DNA of 64,000 bases from Bacteroidota bacterium (GCA_018267215.1 JAFDYX010000014.1:23261-87260), one strand, 5' to 3'; numbered from the stretch's first letter, positions 52,116 through 61,159 are shown. Numbers and translations: made by a program. Notes: generated by a model not told the origin, from the sequence alone.

Positions 52116-53536
52116 CCGCTCTGGTCAGCATTTTTTTTCTTGAAGTAAAAATAAAACGGTATGCCGAGCAGGGTTAATGCCAGCCCAAACAAAGAGTTGA
52201 TGAGAGGTGTGTTTCCATCTATGTAGTTTTTTATATCGTTGAAAAGTGTCATGACAAGGAAGATACAAGCAGAAAAAATAAATAGAAGAGGCGCAAACGG
52301 ATAGCCCCATGTTTTGTAGGGACGAGGTACATCAGGCCACTTTTTGCGCAGCACCATGACGCCCGCAGCACCCAGTGCATAAAAAAGCCAACTGACAAAT
52401 ACCAGCGTATCGGTAAGCATATCAAACGATCCGCTCAAGATTAGCAATGTTGTCCATACTGCGTGCAGCAACAAGGCGTTTCCCGGAGTTTTAAAAGTAG
52501 GATGGATTTTTCCGATGGAAGCGAAGAAACGGTTTTCGCGAGCCATGGCAAACGTAACGCGCGCTGTGGCCAAAATATTTCCGTTCGTACACCCGAAGGT
52601 GGAGAGGATTACCATCAATGCAATTAGCGCACCGGCTCCAAACCCAAACGCATGGCTGGCCGCATCTGAACCTACAAAGGATGAGTGGGCTATAGCATCA
52701 ATGGGCATGACATAGATATAGGCCAAACTCATCAATATGTATATGCCGATAGTGATTAAAAGGCCTATGGAAATGCCCAACGGCAAGGTGCGCTGCGGAT
52801 TTTTTATTTCTCCGGCCACGAAGGTGATATTATTCCATCCATCATAACCCCAAAATGCACCCGAAGTGGCAGCCACGATAGCAAAAGCCAGAGGCCAGCC
52901 TGAGTAGGGAGAGGGATGATTGAAGTGGGCGAAAGATCCTTTTCCGAAAACAAAAATGCCTACTACCAGAAAAATAATGGCAGCAACTTTTAAAAATGAA
53001 AAAAGTATTTGTACCCGGTCGCCCATTTGAGTGCTGCGGTAGTTAACGAATGTCAGCGCCCAAACGAGAATGATCGTCAATCCTTTCACGCCAATATTTT
53101 CCAACGGGTAAATCGTGCCGATTCCGGGAAAGTACAGATGAACGATATGCTCTGCTTCTTTGGGCAGGCGGGGAAGATGAATAAAATACTCGGCATAGAT
53201 TGAGAAGACATAGGCAATAGAGGCAACACCTGCTGTGTTAAAAACTGCAAATGCAGACCACCCGTATAAAAAGGCAATGAAGTCGCCATACATGTGCTGA
53301 AAGAAAATATACTGGCCGCCTGTTTCGGGTATCATGGCGGCAGCTTCTGAATTGGTGACAGCGCCCAGAAATGAAATTCCACCGGCCAATATCCACACGC
53401 TCACCAGTAGCCAGGCCGACCCCAATTGAGAGGCCATCAACGCAGGCTTCATGAAGATGGCAGAGCCGATGATACCACCCACCACCAGCGAGATGGTAGA
53501 TCGCAGTCCGAGCGTACGGGCTAAAGATTCTTTCAT
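52112..53536 (-). CDS. APC family amino acid permease
   Basis: A 474-residue transporter with about twelve hydrophobic helices. Motifs TISLVVGGIIGSAIFMKPAL near 13-32, SFLGAVTNSEAAAMIPETGG, and GAFWGYDGWNNITFVAGEIK fit the LAT/amino-acid exchanger group of the APC superfamily. The substrate is probably a neutral or large amino acid. It is followed, with a 4-bp overlap, by DUF2279. Upstream 193 bp to RhuM are gene-free and A/T-rich, holding its promoter; nothing else is recognised there. Confidence 0.92.
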   Translation of the reverse strand: MKESLARTLGLRSTISLVVGGIIGSAIFMKPALMASQLGSAWLLVSVWILAGGISFLGAVTNSEAAAMIPETGGQYIFFQHMYGDFIAFLYGWSAFAVFNTAGVASIAYVFSIYAEYFIHLPRLPKEAEHIVHLYFPGIGTIYPLENIGVKGLTIILVWALTFVNYRSTQMGDRVQILFSFLKVAAIIFLVVGIFVFGKGSFAHFNHPSPYSGWPLAFAIVAATSGAFWGYDGWNNITFVAGEIKNPQRTLPLGISIGLLITIGIYILMSLAYIYVMPIDAIAHSSFVGSDAASHAFGFGAGALIALMVILSTFGCTNGNILATARVTFAMARENRFFASIGKIHPTFKTPGNALLLHAVWTTLLILSGSFDMLTDTLVFVSWLFYALGAAGVMVLRKKWPDVPRPYKTWGYPFAPLLFIFSACIFLVMTLFNDIKNYIDGNTPLINSLFGLALTLLGIPFYFYFKKKNADQSG

Positions 53537-53729
53537 GAGGCAGGAGAAAGATAAAAAAGTTTAGGAGTCCTGCCAAGTTTCATGTGATGAAGGTATAAGA
53601 GCTGTGTTCAACTAATTAGTGCAACTTTTGTTTTTTTGTCTTACATGTTAACTTGGACTATTCACAATTTCCATATAAGAAACACAGTTAAAAAAAGTAT
53701 GGAACAGATATGAGTCTATAGGTATTGGT

Positions 53730-54755
53730 TTAGTTTTTCTTTTTTGTTTTCTGTTCTATGGCTTTCAAACTTTCTAAATAATTTTTTTCTACTTCGCTCA
53801 ATGTTTTAGTCTGATATTTTTTATATTCAGTTGTAGCTTTTTCTATGGCTTTGTTGTGGCTTACTGTTCCTGCTCCTTGCAATAATTTTTCTCCGCTCAT
53901 TATTAATATACGGTCTAAATGTATCGCCCAGTCTTTCATTGTCATTGCTTCTTCACGTTCAGCTTGTCGCTCGGCAAAATCCAAATAACCCGAGACTATT
54001 TGCCCTAAGGCTCGTAATTCTTTTTCGTCCAGATAATTCTTTGCCACCACTACATCTTTCAAATGCGGACGATTTCCTGTAAAGGTCATCAATCCCATAA
54101 ATTCTTTTTCGGCATCGGCACGATTAAAAATTATTTCGGCTGCTGTTTGTCCATGAATGGCATAATGAATTTTGTTTTGTACTTTTTTAAAAAACTCAAT
54201 GGATATATTGACTTGGGGATCATAGTCTATACTGGTGGCATAAATATCTAACACCTGACGATAAAATACTTTTTCTGATGCGCGAATGTCGCGTATGCGT
54301 TGCAAGAGTTCTTTCCAATAGCCACCACCACCTAAATTTCTCAGGCGCTCATCATCTATCGTAAAACCTTTGCGTATGTATTCGTTGATGCGTTTGGTTG
54401 CCCATTGACGAAATTGTGTACCACGCACTGATTTTACACGATAGCCAACCGATATAATGACATCGAGATTGTATAGCTTTAAATTACTTTGCTGTGTTTT
54501 GCCTGCAATAGCACCATGCTGAGTGGTTATTCGGAAATTCCGAACAACCTCTTTTTCGTTTAATTCTCCCTCTTCAAAAATGTGTTTAATGTGTTCGCTG
54601 ATGGTTGATTTTGCTTTATCAAACAACAAACTCATTTGTTCTTGTGTAAGCCAAACGGTGTCGTCTTCAATACGTACATCCACTGAAATATTTGCGTCAT
54701 CAGTTTTAAAGATGATAAACTCTGATGATTTGTTGTGTGTTTTGTTTTTTGCCAT
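53730..54755 (-). CDS. rhuM: Virulence RhuM family protein
   Basis: A 341-residue protein. The N-terminal winged-helix-like RhuM domain shows DVRIEDDTVWLTQEQMSLLF, then KSTISEHIKHIFEEGELNE and YNLDVIISVGYRVKSVRGTQ, which are its hallmarks. The middle has ATKRINEYIRKGFTIDDERL. RhuM proteins occur in pathogenicity islands and as accessory genes next to restriction or toxin systems; their molecular function is not settled. It stands alone here; no restriction genes are next to it. Confidence 0.9.
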   Translation of the reverse strand: MAKNKTHNKSSEFIIFKTDDANISVDVRIEDDTVWLTQEQMSLLFDKAKSTISEHIKHIFEEGELNEKEVVRNFRITTQHGAIAGKTQQSNLKLYNLDVIISVGYRVKSVRGTQFRQWATKRINEYIRKGFTIDDERLRNLGGGGYWKELLQRIRDIRASEKVFYRQVLDIYATSIDYDPQVNISIEFFKKVQNKIHYAIHGQTAAEIIFNRADAEKEFMGLMTFTGNRPHLKDVVVAKNYLDEKELRALGQIVSGYLDFAERQAEREEAMTMKDWAIHLDRILIMSGEKLLQGAGTVSHNKAIEKATTEYKKYQTKTLSEVEKNYLESLKAIEQKTKKKN

Positions 54756-54803
54756 TGCAAATTATTTGAAGAGAGCACTAGGCTTTCTTACAACCACGAT
54801 AGG

Positions 54804-55493
54804 CTATTTCGTATTGATGTAGTTTAGAAATTCGCGTTTGATGTTTTCTTCTTTAAACTTGCCTGAAAAATATGCTGTGCCGGTTTTGCTGTTGGTGTCA
54901 ACCACTCCGCGCGAGGCTACGCACAAGTGGTTGGCGTCCATCACCACGGCTACATCGGGCGTGTTGAGCACACGCTCCAACTCTTTGCCGATTTGCACGG
55001 TAAGCCTTTCTTGCACTTGCGGCCGCTTGGCAAAATATTGAACAAAGCGGTTGATCTTACTCAAGCCGATCACTTTGCCGGATGAAAAGTAAGCTACATG
55101 GGCTTTGCCAAAAATAGGTACAAAATGATGCTCGCAGTGCGAATAGAATGTGATGTCTTTTTCTACTAACATCTGATCGTAACCGTACTTGTTTTCGAAT
55201 AACCGTGCATTGGGCCGGTTGGCAGGGTTTAGCCCGCTGAAAGCCTCCTGCACGAACATTTTGGCAACTCTTCGCGGAGTGCCCTTTAGACTGTCATCGG
55301 CTAAATCCAAGCCCAGCGTAAGCATGATCTCGCGAAAATGTTTTTCAATCCGTTCTATTTTTTCTTCGTCAGAAAGAACAAAAGCATCTTGGCGCAAGGG
55401 CGTATCGTACGATGACACCGGATGCTCTTCATCCAGATCCAATGCCGATGGCTTAATGGGCTGGATATTCAACGCAATTTCTTTCCGTCTCAT
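54804..55493 (-). CDS. folE: GTP cyclohydrolase I
   Basis: A 229-residue GTP cyclohydrolase I, producing dihydroneopterin triphosphate. The zinc site SHCEHHFVPIFGKAHVAY and HLCVASRGVVDTNSKTGTAY are present, with the homodecamer core PTRVAKMF-like GTPRRVAKMFVQEAFSG. It has an N-terminal extension of about 50 residues of Bacteroidota type. The start lies inside the queD gene (41-bp overlap, different frame). It feeds folate or queuosine/pterin synthesis, fitting its neighbour. Confidence 0.95.
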   Translation of the reverse strand: MRRKEIALNIQPIKPSALDLDEEHPVSSYDTPLRQDAFVLSDEEKIERIEKHFREIMLTLGLDLADDSLKGTPRRVAKMFVQEAFSGLNPANRPNARLFENKYGYDQMLVEKDITFYSHCEHHFVPIFGKAHVAYFSSGKVIGLSKINRFVQYFAKRPQVQERLTVQIGKELERVLNTPDVAVVMDANHLCVASRGVVDTNSKTGTAYFSGKFKEENIKREFLNYINTK

Positions 55494-55863
55494 ATAATTT
55501 AATTTTTAGTTCATACTTACTGTCAATGTGCTGCCGCAATATGCGCCAGATGACGATGGCAATGTTTTCGGCAGTCGGGTTCAGATTTTTGAAATAGACC
55601 GTATCGAGGTTCAGATTTTTGTGATCAAATTCTTTGATGACATGCTGGCGTACCAAATCGCTAAGTTTTTTCATATCGAAAAGATAGCCAGTGTCGGGGT
55701 CGGGGTCTCCTACGAGGCTTACTTCCAATTCATAGTTATGACCGTGGAAGTGAGGGTTGTTACACTTGCCAAACACCTCATTATTTTTCTCATCGCTCCA
55801 AGCCGGATTAAAAAGCCGGTGGGCGGCATTAAAATGTTCTTTTCGGGTTACTTTAACTTTCAC
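55453..55863 (-). CDS. queD: 6-carboxy-5,6,7,8-tetrahydropterin synthase
   Basis: A 136-residue 6-pyruvoyltetrahydropterin-synthase-like enzyme of queuosine synthesis. The zinc histidines are in HFNAAHRLFN and NNPHFHGHNYELEV (HxH), the catalytic Cys is in VFGKCNNP, and the ending YETERNCVEYP is typical. It uses the product of FolE, the gene that overlaps its 3' end by 41 bp. Confidence 0.95.
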   Translation of the reverse strand: MKVKVTRKEHFNAAHRLFNPAWSDEKNNEVFGKCNNPHFHGHNYELEVSLVGDPDPDTGYLFDMKKLSDLVRQHVIKEFDHKNLNLDTVYFKNLNPTAENIAIVIWRILRQHIDSKYELKIKLYETERNCVEYPAH

Positions 55864-55934
55864 AGGAAACTATAAAACATGAAATTACTTAAAAAGTTCG
55901 ATCGCTGTTGCAGAGATGAACAAAACGCCTGAGT

Positions 55935-55968
55935 AAAAAAAAGACCTCGCTCAGTTTTGAGCAAGGCC
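55935..55968 (-). terminator. Rho-independent terminator
   Basis: On the minus strand: GGCCTTGCTCA pairing with TGAGCGAGGTC (two G:T wobbles), loop AAAC, then eight T residues. It closes the bacilliredoxin gene (stop at 55993). Confidence 0.85.
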
Positions 55969-55992
55969 AGAGTTTTTTCTATTTTTCGTAGA

Positions 55993-56409
55993 TTAACAAT
56001 ACTCGTCAAACACTTCCAGCAAATGTTCGCCTATCATCTGGGCGTTGCGTCCTTCAATATGATGACGCTCGATGAAGTGCACCAGTTCCCCATTTTTGAA
56101 CAGGGCAATGGAAGGAGATGATGGCGGATAGGGCAATGTATATTCGCGTGCTTTTGCTACAGCTTCCATGTCCACTCCGGCAAAAACGGTAGTAAGTTTG
56201 GCGGGTTTTTTGGCGGTATGTTGCAGTGCCCATTTAATGCCGGGCCGTGCTGCGCCCGCGGCACAGCCGCATACAGAGTTAATCACCAACAGGTTGGTGC
56301 CTTGCTGGCTTTTTAATTCGCCATCTACATCTGCGGCTGTCTTCAGTTCTTTAAACCCGGCAGCGGTGAGTTCGCTTCTCATCGGGGCTACAAATTGTTC
56401 GGGATACAT
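55993..56409 (-). CDS. Bacilliredoxin, BrxA/BrxB (YphP/YqiW) family
   Basis: A 138-residue thiol protein of the bacilliredoxin family. The signature INSVCGCAAGAARPG holds the CGC motif, preceded by the MRSELTAAGFKELKT helix and followed by the thioredoxin-like strand TTVFAGVDMEAVAKAREYTL. In Bacillus these remove bacillithiol from proteins; Bacteroidota make bacillithiol or related thiols in some lines. It ends at a strong terminator. Confidence 0.92.
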   Translation of the reverse strand: MYPEQFVAPMRSELTAAGFKELKTAADVDGELKSQQGTNLLVINSVCGCAAGAARPGIKWALQHTAKKPAKLTTVFAGVDMEAVAKAREYTLPYPPSSPSIALFKNGELVHFIERHHIEGRNAQMIGEHLLEVFDEYC

Positions 56410-56515
56410 ACTTGTTATTTAGGATTTATGATTTTTTGATTTTAAAATTTTGATTCATTTCGTCTATCAACAATTGGTCTTCTTCAAAAGTTTCAGTCTG
56501 CTTTGGAATTTTGTG

Positions 56516-56863
56516 TTACATAAATCCCAATTCTAATTTGGCCGCTTCGCTCATCATATCTTGCGAGTAGGGAGGGTCAAATGTCATTTCTACCTTCACT
56601 TCGTTGATGCCTTCTATGTCTTTTAGTTTTTGTTCTACTTCTCCGGGTATCACACCGGCAGCCGGGCATGAGGGTGAAGTCAATGTCATCAACACAAAAA
56701 CATTGTTGATGGGATATACATTGATTTCATAAATCAACCCCAGTTCGTAAATATCTACAGGAATTTCGGGGTCGTAAACGGTTTTTAGTGCGGCTACTAC
56801 CTTATCGCGCAAGTTGTCTATTTCCTGTGTTTGTGTTTCTGTCGGGTTCATTGCTTCGTTCAT
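56516..56863 (-). CDS. DUF59 / MIP18-type iron-sulfur assembly protein (SufT-like)
   Basis: A 115-residue protein with DPEIPVDIYELGLIYEI near 32-48 and the conserved Cys in TLTSPSCPAAG. This is the DUF59/MIP18 (PaaD/SufT) family helping Fe-S cluster maturation. It is the last gene of the SUF operon, overlapping sufE by 4 bp (ATGA). Confidence 0.92.
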   Translation of the reverse strand: MNEAMNPTETQTQEIDNLRDKVVAALKTVYDPEIPVDIYELGLIYEINVYPINNVFVLMTLTSPSCPAAGVIPGEVEQKLKDIEGINEVKVEMTFDPPYSQDMMSEAAKLELGFM

Positions 56864-57294
56864 GATTTTTCTGCCAACTGGGTTTTAAAAGCCAACGCAT
56901 ACAATTTCATTTGTTTAATCATGGCGGCAAATCCGTTGGATCGCTGCGTGCCGATAAACCGATCCATGTTTATTTTTCCCATGAAATGTAAATCCGAATT
57001 TAAAATATCTTCCGGCTTTTGCCCGGAATAGATGCGTACCAGCAAACTCACCAACCCCTTGGTGATGGCCGTATTGCTGTCGGCTTCAAAGTAAACAAAG
57101 CCGTTATTATATTTTGCGGTCAGCCATACTTTAGACTGGCAGCCCTTCACAATATTGTTTTCAGTTTTGCCTTCTTCCGGTATGGCTGGCAATTTTTGTC
57201 CCAGTTCCATTAGGTAAACCAACATCATTTCGGTGTCGCCATCGAGCAACGAAAATTCGTTGATGATTTCGTCTTGTACTTGGGTGATTGTCAT
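56860..57294 (-). CDS. sufE: Cysteine desulfuration protein SufE
   Basis: A 144-residue sulfur acceptor. The persulfide-carrying cysteine is Cys52 in NIVKGCQSKVWLTA, the classic SufE/YgdK motif. It stimulates SufS and passes sulfur to SufB. Its start overlaps the end of the small coiled-coil gene by 4 bp. Confidence 0.95.
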   Translation of the reverse strand: MTITQVQDEIINEFSLLDGDTEMMLVYLMELGQKLPAIPEEGKTENNIVKGCQSKVWLTAKYNNGFVYFEADSNTAITKGLVSLLVRIYSGQKPEDILNSDLHFMGKINMDRFIGTQRSNGFAAMIKQMKLYALAFKTQLAEKS

Positions 57295-57551
57295 TTAAAA
57301 ACTTCTTTCTCCAACTTAGAAACACGTTCGTGTAAGTGAGCAATATTTTCTACCTCATTAGCTAATTTCAAAAATACTCGTGTATTTCCCTCAGAAACTA
57401 AATTGAGTTTTACTATTTCGGTCTCCACTCTTCCTAAGCGTGCATCTACGCTTGATAATTTTTGATTAGTTTCTTTTTGCCTCACAACAAATTCATCAAC
57501 CTTGATTAGCAACTCAGTAATTATTTCAACTAAACGTTTTTCATTTTCCAT
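57291..57551 (-). CDS. Small coiled-coil protein inside the SUF operon
   Basis: An 86-residue protein, almost all heptad-like: ELLIKVDEFVVRQKETNQKL, then VDARLGRVETEIVKLN and HLHERVSKLEKEVFK. It overlaps sufS by 11 bp upstream and sufE by 4 bp downstream, so it is tightly coupled within the operon. I recognise no family beyond coiled coil. A role as SUF adaptor is only an inference from position. It could also be a passenger gene. Confidence 0.8.
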   Translation of the reverse strand: MENEKRLVEIITELLIKVDEFVVRQKETNQKLSSVDARLGRVETEIVKLNLVSEGNTRVFLKLANEVENIAHLHERVSKLEKEVFK

Positions 57552-58785
57552 AAGATAACTGAGTTAGTTTTCGTAAACATTTTACCAAGTTATCAATTTC
57601 TTCTTTCGTATTATAAACAGAAAACGAAGCGCGCACAGTGCCTTCAATACCAAACCTGTCCATCAAAGGCTGCGTACAGTGGTGGCCTGTGCGCACGGCA
57701 ATACCTTGCGCATCGAGCAACTGTCCCACATCAAAAGGGTGGATACCCTCTATGTTAAATGATTGAACTGCTACTTTCTCTTTAGCCGTACCGATCAATT
57801 TTACGGACGGAATAGTAGCCAGATTTTCGGCTGCATATTCAAGCAATTCCGATTCGTGAGCTGCTATATTTTCTTTGCCCAGCGAATCTATAAACTGTAC
57901 TGCTTCATGCAGGGCAATGACATCGGCAATGTTGGGCGTACCGGCTTCAAATTTATAGGGCAGTTCGTTGAACGTGGTGCGAGCAAAAGTTACGTCACTG
58001 ATCATTTCTCCTCCGCCCATGTAGGGAGGCATCTCATCTAGAATTTCTTTTTTGCCATACAAAATGCCCGCTCCCGTAGGGCCATACATTTTATGAGAGG
58101 AGATGCAATAAAAATCGCAGTCCAGGTCTTGCACATCTATTTCAATATGAGCTGCAGCCTGCGCCCCGTCAATCAAGACAATAGCCCCGGCCTGATGCGC
58201 GAGCCGGATGATTTCTTTAACCGGATTGATAGTACCCAAACTGTTAGAAGCATGATTGACCGAAACTATTTTTGTTTTGGTACTGAGCAGTTTCCGGTAG
58301 GCATCCAAATCCAATTCACCGGAATCAAAAACAGGGATGACATGGATTGTTGCCTTTTTTTCTTGGGCTATCAATTGCCAAGGCACAATGTTGGAGTGGT
58401 GCTCTAATGCAGAGAGGATAATTTCATCTCCTTCTTTTAAAAAAGCACGGCCGTACGAAGAGGCCACCAGATTAATGCTTTCTGTTACCCCACGTGTAAA
58501 AATTATTTCGGCAGTTGCACGGGCGTTGATAAAGTGCTGCATGGCGAGGCGCGTTTCTTCAAAAGCCCGTGTGGCGCGCTCGGCCAAGGTGTGGATGCCC
58601 CGGTGTATGTTGGCGTTGTCGTGCTGGTAGTAATGGGTCAACGCTTCAATAACCTGCTTAGGTTTTTGATTGGTGGCAGCGTTGTCGAAGTAAATTAATG
58701 GTTTGCCGTTTACCTGCTGATGTAATACAGGAAATTGTAATCTGATTTTTTTTATATCCAACAAAGAGGAGGTCAACGTACTCAT
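57541..58785 (-). CDS. sufS: Cysteine desulfurase SufS
   Basis: A 414-residue class-II PLP cysteine desulfurase. The PLP Lys is in CISSHKMYGPTGAGIL, and the sulfur-carrying Cys is in RTGHHCTQPLMDRFG near the C-terminus; PLP contacts IDGAQAAAHIEIDVQDL. It supplies sulfur to SufE and SufB. Starts one base before the sufD stop. Confidence 0.96.
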   Translation of the reverse strand: MSTLTSSLLDIKKIRLQFPVLHQQVNGKPLIYFDNAATNQKPKQVIEALTHYYQHDNANIHRGIHTLAERATRAFEETRLAMQHFINARATAEIIFTRGVTESINLVASSYGRAFLKEGDEIILSALEHHSNIVPWQLIAQEKKATIHVIPVFDSGELDLDAYRKLLSTKTKIVSVNHASNSLGTINPVKEIIRLAHQAGAIVLIDGAQAAAHIEIDVQDLDCDFYCISSHKMYGPTGAGILYGKKEILDEMPPYMGGGEMISDVTFARTTFNELPYKFEAGTPNIADVIALHEAVQFIDSLGKENIAAHESELLEYAAENLATIPSVKLIGTAKEKVAVQSFNIEGIHPFDVGQLLDAQGIAVRTGHHCTQPLMDRFGIEGTVRASFSVYNTKEEIDNLVKCLRKLTQLSYGK

Positions 58786-58786
58786 A

Positions 58787-60097
58787 TCAAAAATCTTTAT
58801 GTAACCTATCGGAGATCAGCGCATCTAAATATTTTTTCAATGACTCATTTTTAATGGGTGCTAATGTTTCGGCTGCAAACGCATAGAGCAACATGGCTTT
58901 GGCAGTTGCCTCCGGAATGCCCCGCGACCGTAAATAAAATAAAGCCTCTTCGTCTAATTGTCCGGTCGTGCATCCGTGCGAGCATTTCACATCATCAGCC
59001 CAAATTTCAAGTTGGGGCTTGGTGTTAACGGTGGCCGTATCGGTTAATAAAATATTTCGGTTAGACTGAAAGGCATTGGTTTTTTGTGCCTGCGGGCGTA
59101 CATATATTTTGCCGTTGAAAATGGCTTTCGAGTTGTTATCCATCACACCCTTGTATAACTCGTTGCTGAATGAGCGCGGCTTGCGGTGATCTACCACTGT
59201 ATGGTTGTCGGCTAAGGTGTCTCCGCTCAGCAGGTAAAGACCGTAGAAATGCGATTCGCAATTTTCGCCATCTATGGCGATGTTAAAATTATTTCTGATC
59301 ATTTTTCCGTTCAGCGTTAGGGTGAACGTGTTGAGCTGGCTGCTGTCGGCTTGATAGATAGCGGATGTGGCAACCTGGTACAGATTGCCTTCGTCTTGCT
59401 GGATTTTTATGTAGTTGAGCGAAGCGTTGCTGCCAACGACAATCTCTTCGCCAAACGTATGGAAAATATTTTCTTTGCCGATAGAACCTGATTTTTCTAT
59501 CAAACTAAGTTCGCTGCCGGCTTCTGCAATGACCAGTGCTTTGGTGTGGGCAACTACCTGAGAAACCGAAGCATCGTGAACGTGAAGGATGAAGATGGGC
59601 TTCTCTATTTTTTTATTTTCTTCTACACGAACAAAAACACCTTCTTGCCAGCAAGCGGAGTTAAGCGATGCATAAGCATCATTTTCGATGTTGATGTACT
59701 TGTCCCAATGTTTTTCTATAGTCTGCTTTTCTGATTGCCAGGCGTCAGAAAGGGTTTTGATGGTTAATCCGGTTTCGGGCTGGTGGATGTTGGAATGTTC
59801 AGGCGAAAATTTCCCGTTGATCAGTACGATTACATAAGCATCCAATCCATCAATCAAAAATGATTGGATGGAGTTGATTGGGCTGTCAACTGTTTTTACA
59901 GGCCACGTAAATTTTTTCTCTAAAGCTGTCGCGATGGGGGTGAAGCGGTACTCTTCGTTTTTTTTATCGGGCAAACCAAATTGTTGAAAATACTGAAGCG
60001 CCTGCTGCCGTTTTTCAGGAGCTACATTTAATTTACTTGAAGAGAACGCAGAGGTTATCTCTTTCACAAAATCTTTTTCAGTAGCAGTGCCTTCCAT
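58787..60097 (-). CDS. sufD: Fe-S scaffold subunit SufD
   Basis: A 436-residue beta-helix protein of the SufBCD scaffold. The C-terminal SufD/B core is NKLQLEI-like TVNTKPQLEIWADDVKCSHG followed by TTGQLDEEALFYLRSRGI, and the middle includes the long beta-helix. It partners SufB and SufC, the ATPase. In operon position after sufC. Confidence 0.95.
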   Translation of the reverse strand: MEGTATEKDFVKEITSAFSSSKLNVAPEKRQQALQYFQQFGLPDKKNEEYRFTPIATALEKKFTWPVKTVDSPINSIQSFLIDGLDAYVIVLINGKFSPEHSNIHQPETGLTIKTLSDAWQSEKQTIEKHWDKYINIENDAYASLNSACWQEGVFVRVEENKKIEKPIFILHVHDASVSQVVAHTKALVIAEAGSELSLIEKSGSIGKENIFHTFGEEIVVGSNASLNYIKIQQDEGNLYQVATSAIYQADSSQLNTFTLTLNGKMIRNNFNIAIDGENCESHFYGLYLLSGDTLADNHTVVDHRKPRSFSNELYKGVMDNNSKAIFNGKIYVRPQAQKTNAFQSNRNILLTDTATVNTKPQLEIWADDVKCSHGCTTGQLDEEALFYLRSRGIPEATAKAMLLYAFAAETLAPIKNESLKKYLDALISDRLHKDF

Positions 60098-60123
60098 TTT
60101 ATAAATATCAAATCAGTAAATGT

Positions 60124-60879
60124 CTAATTGACCAACTCTTCATTTTTAATCCAATCGTATCCTTTGGCCTCCAGTTCTTTGGCCAGCTCTTTGCCACCCG
60201 ATTTTACGATGCGGCCTTTGTAGAGCACGTGCACAAAATCGGGCACAATGTAATCGAGCAGGCGTTGGTAATGGGTAACCACAATGGTAGCATTGTTTTT
60301 GGTGCGAAGTTTATTTACCCCGTTGGCAACAATGCGCAGGGCATCAATGTCTAAGCCCGAGTCGGTTTCATCCAGTATGGCGAGGCGGGGTTGCAGCATG
60401 GCCATCTGAAAAATTTCGTTGCGCTTTTTTTCTCCGCCCGAGAAGCCTTCGTTCAGCGACCGGCTCAACAGCGACTGCTCAATTTCCACCAGTTTCATTT
60501 TTTCTTTCATCAACTGAAGGAATGAAACAGCATCGAGGGCAGACTCTCCACGGTATTCGCGCACTTTGTTCAGGGCGGTTTTCATAAAGTTTACTGTACT
60601 CACTCCTGGTATTTCTACCGGATATTGAAAGGCAAGAAAAATTCCTTCCCCGGCCCGCTCATTGGGCTCAAGTTCCAGCAGATTTTTGTCTAAAAAAGTA
60701 ACTTCGCCATCTGTTACTTCATAGTCTTCGCGGCCAGCTAAAACTGATGCCAGCGTACTTTTGCCCGATCCGTTCGGCCCCATGATGGCGTGCACTTCTC
60801 CGGCATTTACTTGCAATTCGATGCCATTCAGGATTTCTTTTTCACCGATGCGGGCTTTTAAGTTTTTTATTTGTAGCAT
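60124..60879 (-). CDS. sufC: Fe-S assembly ATPase SufC
   Basis: A 251-residue ABC ATPase. Walker A GPNGSGKSTLASVL near 35-48, the SufC-type signature SGGEKKRNEIFQMAML, Walker B LAILDETDSGLDIDAL, and the His loop VVTHYQRLLDYI are visible. It drives the SufBCD complex. Its start is close to a decayed four-helix-bundle gene and heptamer arrays that separate it from sufB. Confidence 0.96.
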   Translation of the reverse strand: MLQIKNLKARIGEKEILNGIELQVNAGEVHAIMGPNGSGKSTLASVLAGREDYEVTDGEVTFLDKNLLELEPNERAGEGIFLAFQYPVEIPGVSTVNFMKTALNKVREYRGESALDAVSFLQLMKEKMKLVEIEQSLLSRSLNEGFSGGEKKRNEIFQMAMLQPRLAILDETDSGLDIDALRIVANGVNKLRTKNNATIVVTHYQRLLDYIVPDFVHVLYKGRIVKSGGKELAKELEAKGYDWIKNEELVN

Positions 60880-60883
60880 GATG

Positions 60884-60918
60884 GATTACAGATTACATAT
60901 TTCAAATTACAGATTTTG
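60884..60918. repeat. Heptamer array, left arm of a degraded inverted pair
   Basis: Five gapless 7-bp units: GATTACA, GATTACA, TATTTCA, AATTACA, GATTTTG. It overlaps the 3' end of the pseudogene at 60907-61130. CAGATTT inside it (60910-60916) is the exact reverse complement of AAATCTG in the right array. Confidence 0.8.
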
Positions 60919-61130
60919 GTTTCCATAAAAACTCACAGGTTTGTTAACATATTTCTGATCTTTTATATCAGAACTATTCAAATAAATAATGAACTCGGCT
61001 ATTTGTTTGGAAGTTTTCATAGCTTCTTTTCGTAAAATTTCTAACTCTTCTTTATTTCATGAACAGGGAGAGCAAACACTCTTGCCTTTTGCCAAATTTC
61101 TAAATCTTCCAATTCTTTTATCATAGCCAT
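60907..61130 (-). pseudogene. Decayed four-helix-bundle (23S rRNA intervening-sequence family) gene
   Basis: On the minus strand an ATG at 61128-61130 starts MAMIKELEDLEIWQKARVFA, the family N-terminus, and stops after 29 codons. A +1-shifted frame then reads KEELEILRKEAMKTSKQIAE followed by FIIYLNSSDIKDQKYVNKPV and ends at TAA 60907-60909, like the family C-terminus. About 50-60 central residues, including the SQLRRA core, are absent. So an internal deletion plus a frameshift has destroyed the gene. It lies between sufC and sufB in operon sense and has heptamer arrays on both sides. Confidence 0.8.
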
Positions 61131-61158
61131 AAATTTGAAATCTGAAACTTTAAATTTT
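61131..61158. repeat. Heptamer array, right arm of a degraded inverted pair
   Basis: Four gapless 7-bp units: AAATTTG, AAATCTG, AAACTTT, AAATTTT, reaching the sufB stop at 61160. AAATCTG is the reverse complement of CAGATTT in the left array. Confidence 0.75.
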
Positions 61159-61159
61159 T

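Noticed and set aside
54804-55493. Possible frameshift between queD and folE
   Set aside because: Both proteins are complete with all motifs; the overlap is between full genes, not a broken one.
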